Assembly (NCBI GenBank): GCA_946186915.1
Contig: CAMHOY010000007.1
Coordinates: 45,861 to 109,860, forward strand
From: an uncultured Bacteroidales bacterium
GTDB taxonomy: Bacteria > Bacteroidota > Bacteroidia > Bacteroidales > Paludibacteraceae
Reading direction: 5' to 3'
DNA: 64,000 nt
Position numbers and translations under genes: made by a program. The notes under the pieces are model-generated. The model was given only the letters and a program-made list of their open reading frames with translations, had not been told where the DNA came from and did no database searches. Positions 59,510 to 64,000 of this stretch are shown here, in pieces (position 1 is the stretch's first letter; every line of letters begins with the position of its first letter).

Positions 59510-60588
59510 TTGAACAGTTTGTCAAACTCCTCCTGGCTGACAGTCTTCGGCTCAATCTTTGCCACGCCCTTCAGGGCTTCAAAGATCTTGTCTTCTACCA
59601 CGCGCTCTACGATGCCGCGCAACTGGTTCTCCTGTTTGAGCATCTCGTTCGCGTAGTTCGTCAGGTGCTCTTCCTCGATGTTCATCAAGCCGTATTGCAT
59701 GAACTGCATCTTGGCGATACGTTTGGCAAACGCCTCTACCTCTTCTTTTTGCACATCGATCTTGTATTCCTTCATCAACTGATCCTTGGCGAGGTGCCAT
59801 TTCAGCTCCTCAACCATCTTGTCGAAGTCCTTGTCAAGCTCTTCCTGGGTCATCTTCTCGTTGGTAGCGAGCACCCAGCGTTTGAGGAAGTCAACAGGGA
59901 ACTGCACCTTCTCCATCTTCTTCAGGATAGCTGCTTTCGCATCGATACCGAAACGGTATTTGCTCTCTTCCGAAAGACTGCGCTCGATATCTTCTTTGAC
60001 ACGTGCGCGGAACGCTTTCTCATCTTTCGGAGCTTGATCACCGTACACTTTTGCGAACAACTCCGCATCTACCTTGCACGGCTTCACTTCCGCTTTCGTA
60101 CCTTTCTCTTTGTCCTCGGGGATGTACTCGCCGAAACGGTTGGCGTAGGCCTCAATCTGCTTGTCGATCATCTCGTCCGTCACCTCGATGGTGTACTCCG
60201 GCAGTTTGTTCTTGCCGTTCAGCTTGGCGTCGAACTCCGGTGCAACGGCGATGTCGAAGTGGAACGTGAACGTGTCGTCATGGTCGAGATCGATACGAGG
60301 AGCGTCCTCGCTCGGCAGCGGGTCGCCGAGGATCTGCAGTTTGTTGTCTTCGATGTGTTTCTGCAGGTGCTCGCCTACTAATTTGTTCAGTACGTCGGCT
60401 AAGATGCCTTTGCCGTACATCTTCTTCACCAATCCCGCAGGAACCATGCCCGGACGGAAACCCGGCATCTGTGCTTTATGACGCACTTCTTTCAGCTGTT
60501 TGGCTACTTCTTCCTGATAGTCTGCCGGCTCGATCGTGATCGTTACCACGCCCATCAGGTCTTTCAATTCTGATTGATTAATTTGCAT
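59506..60588 (-). CDS. tig: Trigger factor lacking the PPIase domain
   Basis: 360 aa, against about 450 in Bacteroides. The ribosome-binding domain is intact (AQMPGFRPGMVPAGLVKKMYG, about 35-55). After the strand-helix EYTIEVTDEMIDKQIEAYANRFG (about 150-172), the sequence goes through a short linker (EYIPEDKEKGTKAEVKPCKV) directly to the C-terminal chaperone arm (DAELFAKVYGDQAPKDEKAFRARVKEDIE). The FKBP-like PPIase domain normally in between is missing. Chaperone function should remain. It follows typA in the operon. Confidence 0.9.
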   Translation of the reverse strand: MQINQSELKDLMGVVTITIEPADYQEEVAKQLKEVRHKAQMPGFRPGMVPAGLVKKMYGKGILADVLNKLVGEHLQKHIEDNKLQILGDPLPSEDAPRIDLDHDDTFTFHFDIAVAPEFDAKLNGKNKLPEYTIEVTDEMIDKQIEAYANRFGEYIPEDKEKGTKAEVKPCKVDAELFAKVYGDQAPKDEKAFRARVKEDIERSLSEESKYRFGIDAKAAILKKMEKVQFPVDFLKRWVLATNEKMTQEELDKDFDKMVEELKWHLAKDQLMKEYKIDVQKEEVEAFAKRIAKMQFMQYGLMNIEEEHLTNYANEMLKQENQLRGIVERVVEDKIFEALKGVAKIEPKTVSQEEFDKLFK

Positions 60589-60616
60589 AATATTGTTGAT
60601 TTTTTTAAATTTTTCG

Positions 60617-60650
60617 GGATTACGAGATTACGTAATTACGGGATTATGAT
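60617..60650. repeat. 8-bp repeat between typA and tig
   Basis: ATTACGAG, ATTACGTA, ATTACGGG and ATTATGAT follow with 8-bp spacing. Confidence 0.8.
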
Positions 60651-60655
60651 TTTTC

Positions 60656-62470
60656 TCACGCTCTTCCTGCTCTCTTCCGCTCCAACTCGTCGAGGATGAT
60701 CTTGCGGATACGCATCGCGTGAGGAGTAACCTCTACGTACTCGTCCTCTTTGATGTACTCGAGTGCTTCCTCGAGACTCATCCGTACAGGCGGCGGCAAT
60801 ACGGCCTTGTCATCCGCACTCTTGCTGCGCATGTTCGTCAGTTTCTTGCTCTTGGTCACGTTGATGACGATGTCGCCTTCTTTCGCGTTCTCGCCTACTA
60901 CCTGACCGGCATACACCTCCTCTTGCGGGTCGATGAAGAACTTACCGCGGTCTTGCAGTTTGTCCAGCGCGTACGCATAAGCCGTTCCGGCTTCCATCGC
61001 GATGAGCGAACCGTTGGTACGTTTTACGATCTCGCCTTTCCACGGTTGATATTCCAGGAACCGGTGCGCCATGATCGCCTCGCCGGCACTCACGTTCATC
61101 ACGTACGTACGCATTCCCATGATGCCGCGGCTCGGGATAGTGAACTCCAGATGTACGCGGTCGTTCACCATCTCCATCTTCGTCATCTCGCCTTTGTGGG
61201 TGCTCACGAACTCGATGATCTTACCCGAGCACTCTTCCGGTGTGTTCACCGTTAGACTCTCTACCGGCTCGCATTTGACGCCGTCAATCTCCTTGATGAT
61301 CACTTGCGGCTGACCTACTTGCAACTCATAGCCCTCGCGACGCATCGTCTCGATCAGCACACTCAGATGCAGCACACCGCGACCATACACGCGCCAACTG
61401 CTCTCTTCCGCTCCTTTCTCTACGCGCAACGCCAGGTTCTTTTCCAACTCTTTGTTCAGACGGTCCTGGATATGACGGCTCGTCACGAACTTACCGTCCT
61501 GACCGAAGAAAGGACTGTCGTTGATGCAGAACGTCATACTCATCGTCGGTTCGTCGATAGCGATCGGTTTGAGCGGTTCGGGATTTTCTGCATCGCATAT
61601 CGTGTCGCCGATCTCAAAACCGTCGATGCCGATCATCGCGCAGATGTCGCCGTTCTTCACCACGTCCGTCTTTACATGACCCATGCCCGAGAATGTGTGC
61701 AGCTCTCTGATCTTGGTTTTGACCATAGAGCCGTCTTTTTTAGCCAGCGTCACTGCCTGCCCGTCTTTGAACTCGCCGCGATGAACGCGACCGATAGCGA
61801 TTCGGCCGACATAACTGTTGTAATCCAGACTTGTTACCAGCATCTGCGGTGTACCCGGGTTCTCTTCCGGAGCAGGGATGTACTCGATGATAGCGTCCAT
61901 GAGGTCCGTCAGATCCGTCGTCGGCTTGCGCCAATCGGTACTCATCCAACCCTGCTTGGCACTGCCGTACAGCGTCTGGAAATCCAACTGGTCATCCGTC
62001 GCATTCAGGTTGCACATCAGGTCGAACACCTCTTCCTGCACCTCGTCCGGACGGCAGTTCAACTTATCTACTTTGTTGATTACTACGATGGGTTTCAGAC
62101 CCAATTCCAGCGCTTTCTGAAGCACAAAACGTGTCTGCGGCATGGCGCCTTCGAACGCATCGACGAGTAGCAACACGCCGTCTGCCATGTTCAGCACACG
62201 CTCTACCTCGCCGCCGAAGTCCGCGTGACCCGGAGTGTCGATGATGTTGATCTTAACACCCTTGTACTCGATGGCGACATTCTTCGCCAGAATGGTGATG
62301 CCGCGCTCACGCTCCAAGTCGTTGTTGTCCAATATCAACTCTTGAGGCTGATTGCTGAATTCAGAACGCTGACTACTGACCACTTTGGCCGTGTAGAGCA
62401 TCTTGTCGACCAACGTCGTCTTGCCGTGGTCCACGTGAGCAATGATGGCTATGTTTCGTATGTTTTGCAT
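60656..62470 (-). CDS. typA: Ribosome-associated GTPase TypA/BipA
   Basis: 604 aa, normal length. G1 [20 protein letters not shown]3 [17 protein letters not shown]4 [15 protein letters not shown]-terminal TypA-specific parts ([21 protein letters not shown]). It acts in 50S assembly and stress adaptation. The segment between G1 and [18 protein letters not shown] is longer than usual ([15 protein letters not shown]), encoded by a 7-bp repeat in the switch I region. First gene of the typA-tig-mpl-deaminase-S41 operon. Confidence 0.95.
   Translation of the reverse strand: MQNIRNIAIIAHVDHGKTTLVDKMLYTAKVVSSQRSEFSNQPQELILDNNDLERERGITILAKNVAIEYKGVKINIIDTPGHADFGGEVERVLNMADGVLLLVDAFEGAMPQTRFVLQKALELGLKPIVVINKVDKLNCRPDEVQEEVFDLMCNLNATDDQLDFQTLYGSAKQGWMSTDWRKPTTDLTDLMDAIIEYIPAPEENPGTPQMLVTSLDYNSYVGRIAIGRVHRGEFKDGQAVTLAKKDGSMVKTKIRELHTFSGMGHVKTDVVKNGDICAMIGIDGFEIGDTICDAENPEPLKPIAIDEPTMSMTFCINDSPFFGQDGKFVTSRHIQDRLNKELEKNLALRVEKGAEESSWRVYGRGVLHLSVLIETMRREGYELQVGQPQVIIKEIDGVKCEPVESLTVNTPEECSGKIIEFVSTHKGEMTKMEMVNDRVHLEFTIPSRGIMGMRTYVMNVSAGEAIMAHRFLEYQPWKGEIVKRTNGSLIAMEAGTAYAYALDKLQDRGKFFIDPQEEVYAGQVVGENAKEGDIVINVTKSKKLTNMRSKSADDKAVLPPPVRMSLEEALEYIKEDEYVEVTPHAMRIRKIILDELERKRAGRA
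62348..62382. repeat. 7-bp degenerate repeat inside typA
   Basis: CTGATTG, CTGAATT, CAGAACG, CTGACTA and CTGACCA encode [12 protein letters not shown]. Confidence 0.75.
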
Positions 62471-62490
62471 AATCTATATATGATTTTATC

Positions 62491-62516
62491 ATGCGTGTGC
62501 GGTCACACGAACGCAT
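62491..62516 (-). promoter_or_regulatory. Hairpin at the 5' end of the typA mRNA
   Basis: ATGCGTGTG and CACACGAACGCAT pair around CGGT with a 2-nt bulge, within a few bases of the predicted transcription start. It may stabilise the message. Confidence 0.65.
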
Positions 62517-62525
62517 AATAGCGTG

Positions 62526-62557
62526 CAAAATTACTACAAATATTTGGAATATACAAG
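62526..62557 (-). promoter_or_regulatory. Promoter of the typA operon
   Basis: TTG (62554-62556), 20 bp, TAATTTTG (62526-62533). Confidence 0.8.
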
Positions 62558-62889
62558 AATTTGGGTCTAAAAATCAAATTTATTTGAATTTTTTCGTCCA
62601 AAGTCTTGTTGTTTGCACAACTGTGCGAACGGAATGTCGGAGGGCTAGGTGTCCCCGTTAATCGGGGAAACCGTAACACGGGAAGGGGTAATGTAGTCGG
62701 GAGGGCCGCAAGTACTGCAAATATACAGCGCGCGCGCACGCGTTCCTTATAATATTATATATAGCGTACGTAAGAGAGTCATTTATACTGAAAAACATAA
62801 ATTTTACGAATTTCACCCAAAATACTCAAAAATAATAGGTATTGATAATCAGCAAGTTACAAAGAAAATGCAAAAAAAATGCAGAAATA
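62558..62889. other. Intergenic region upstream of the rRNA promoter
   Basis: No gene. It contains the composite element D (62606-62716), an alternating CG run (GCGCGCGCACGCG, 62728-62740), and A/T-rich DNA up to the rRNA promoter, as expected for an upstream activating region. Confidence 0.6.
62606..62716. repeat. Composite palindromic element (copy D)
   Basis: GTTTGCAC-AACT-GTGCGAACG, then GTCGGAGGG, the CTAGGTGTCCCCG...CGGGGAAACC hairpin (62645-62670), GGAAGGGG and a final AAGTACTGC. It combines blocks seen in copies B and C and in the ansA leader. Confidence 0.65.
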
Positions 62890-62921
62890 TTTGGTCAGTT
62901 CAAAAAAAAGCTGTACCTTTG
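62890..62921 (+). promoter_or_regulatory. rRNA operon promoter
   Basis: TTTG (62890-62893), 20 bp, TACCTTTG (62914-62921), preceded by A/T-rich DNA. Confidence 0.85.
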
Positions 62922-62929
62922 CACTCGCT

Positions 62930-63194
62930 TTTGAGAAACAAGTGTGTTTCGATTTTCTACCGGAGTCCCGGACATTAAAATTCAGATTCTCTTTTGAGGA
63001 CCTAATTTTTTTGCGCCAAACTCAAGCAGAACAAAGCAATTGAAAGATTGATACAATTAGTGTAGTACAAGAACTGAAGTAATGACGAAAGTTATTACGA
63101 AGTCCACGGCTTGTCCGTGAACTTCTTATGGTTCCCGAAAAAATTCTACACTTGATAAATTCGATTATTCTGAGCTATCTTATAATTTCTTTTT
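62930..63194 (+). other. 16S rRNA leader with two strong hairpins
   Basis: About 265 nt of leader. GTAATGAC-GAAA-GTTATTAC (63079-63098) has a GNRA tetraloop, and GAAGT...ACTTC with CACGG-CTTG-TCCGTG (63099-63125) follows at once. These are probably processing or antitermination structures. Confidence 0.7.

Positions 63195-64000
<806 letters not shown>

Overview
The window is a chromosome segment of a member of the Bacteroidales (Bacteroidota). The evidence is the partial 16S rRNA gene at the right end, the promoter form TTTG-N20-TAnnTTTG in front of nearly every transcription unit, type IX secretion (T9SS) style C-termini on giant exported proteins, and lineage-typical genes (DUF4954, DUF6089, LemA/TPM, paired OmpH proteins, mpl, sufB). 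I cannot name a genus. There is no prophage, insertion sequence or CRISPR array. The unusual content is small-scale: short tandem repeats, tiny hairpin modules and duplicated tRNA 3' ends.

Layout. 1-3.7 kb: minus-strand operon TPM - lemA - hflX - hpt - phospho-sugar mutase (cut by the window edge). 3.7-4.2 kb: rpsO with its own promoter and terminator. 4.4-13 kb: a 2669-residue secreted T9SS-type protein, with a 145-residue membrane-tailed protein overlapping its stop codon. 13-27.4 kb: a long minus-strand run starting at the dnaN promoter: dnaN - DUF4954 - rnz - radA - DUF6089 - uppS - bamA - ompH - ompH - a 41-residue gene - MFS transporter - murF - coiled-coil protein. It joins replication, RNA processing, repair and envelope building. 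27.4-31.5 kb: small accessory genes (two hypotheticals, a BRO-N protein), murI from a TTG codon, and aqpZ. 31.5-33.2 kb: tRNA-Cys - terminator hairpin - sufB - aqpZ. 33.2-37.5 kb, plus strand: nucleosidase, rlmI-like methyltransferase, 3'-5' exonuclease, then initiator tRNA-Met placed 3 nt before an exported endonuclease-like gene. 37.5-40.65 kb, minus: tmRNA - tRNA-Ala - acetyltransferase - Fur-type regulator - zinc peptidase - tRNA-Arg, apparently one transcription unit. 40.65-50.5 kb, minus: a 2303-residue adhesin-like protein with an IgGFc-binding-type N-terminal region and about 18 cysteine-containing repeats, followed by overlapping genes for an outer-membrane barrel, xseA and comEA. 50.5-53.3 kb: response regulator - rpe - short comEC. 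53.4-56 kb, plus: ansA - pepD. 56-62.5 kb, minus: typA - tig - mpl - dCMP deaminase - S41 protease. 62.9-64 kb: rRNA promoter, structured leader and 16S rRNA.

Most striking observations. (1) tRNA-Arg, tRNA-Ala and tmRNA are each followed by a second copy of their own last 17-25 nt, separated by small hairpins. Related hairpin modules recur elsewhere and inside hflX. (2) Tandem repeats of 7 or 8 bp, different at each site, lie at gene borders and in frame inside murF (twice), radA, murI, ctp, mpl (twice), typA and two signal peptides. (3) Repeats of 11 bp, one helical turn, fill three intergenic sites. (4) bamA and the DUF6089 gene share what looks like a copied signal-peptide cassette. (5) Several core proteins deviate: a trigger factor without its PPIase domain, a response regulator with Glu at the phospho-acceptor site, and two tRNAs with a paired A19-U56 change. 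All calls rest on reading the sequence; no database search was run.
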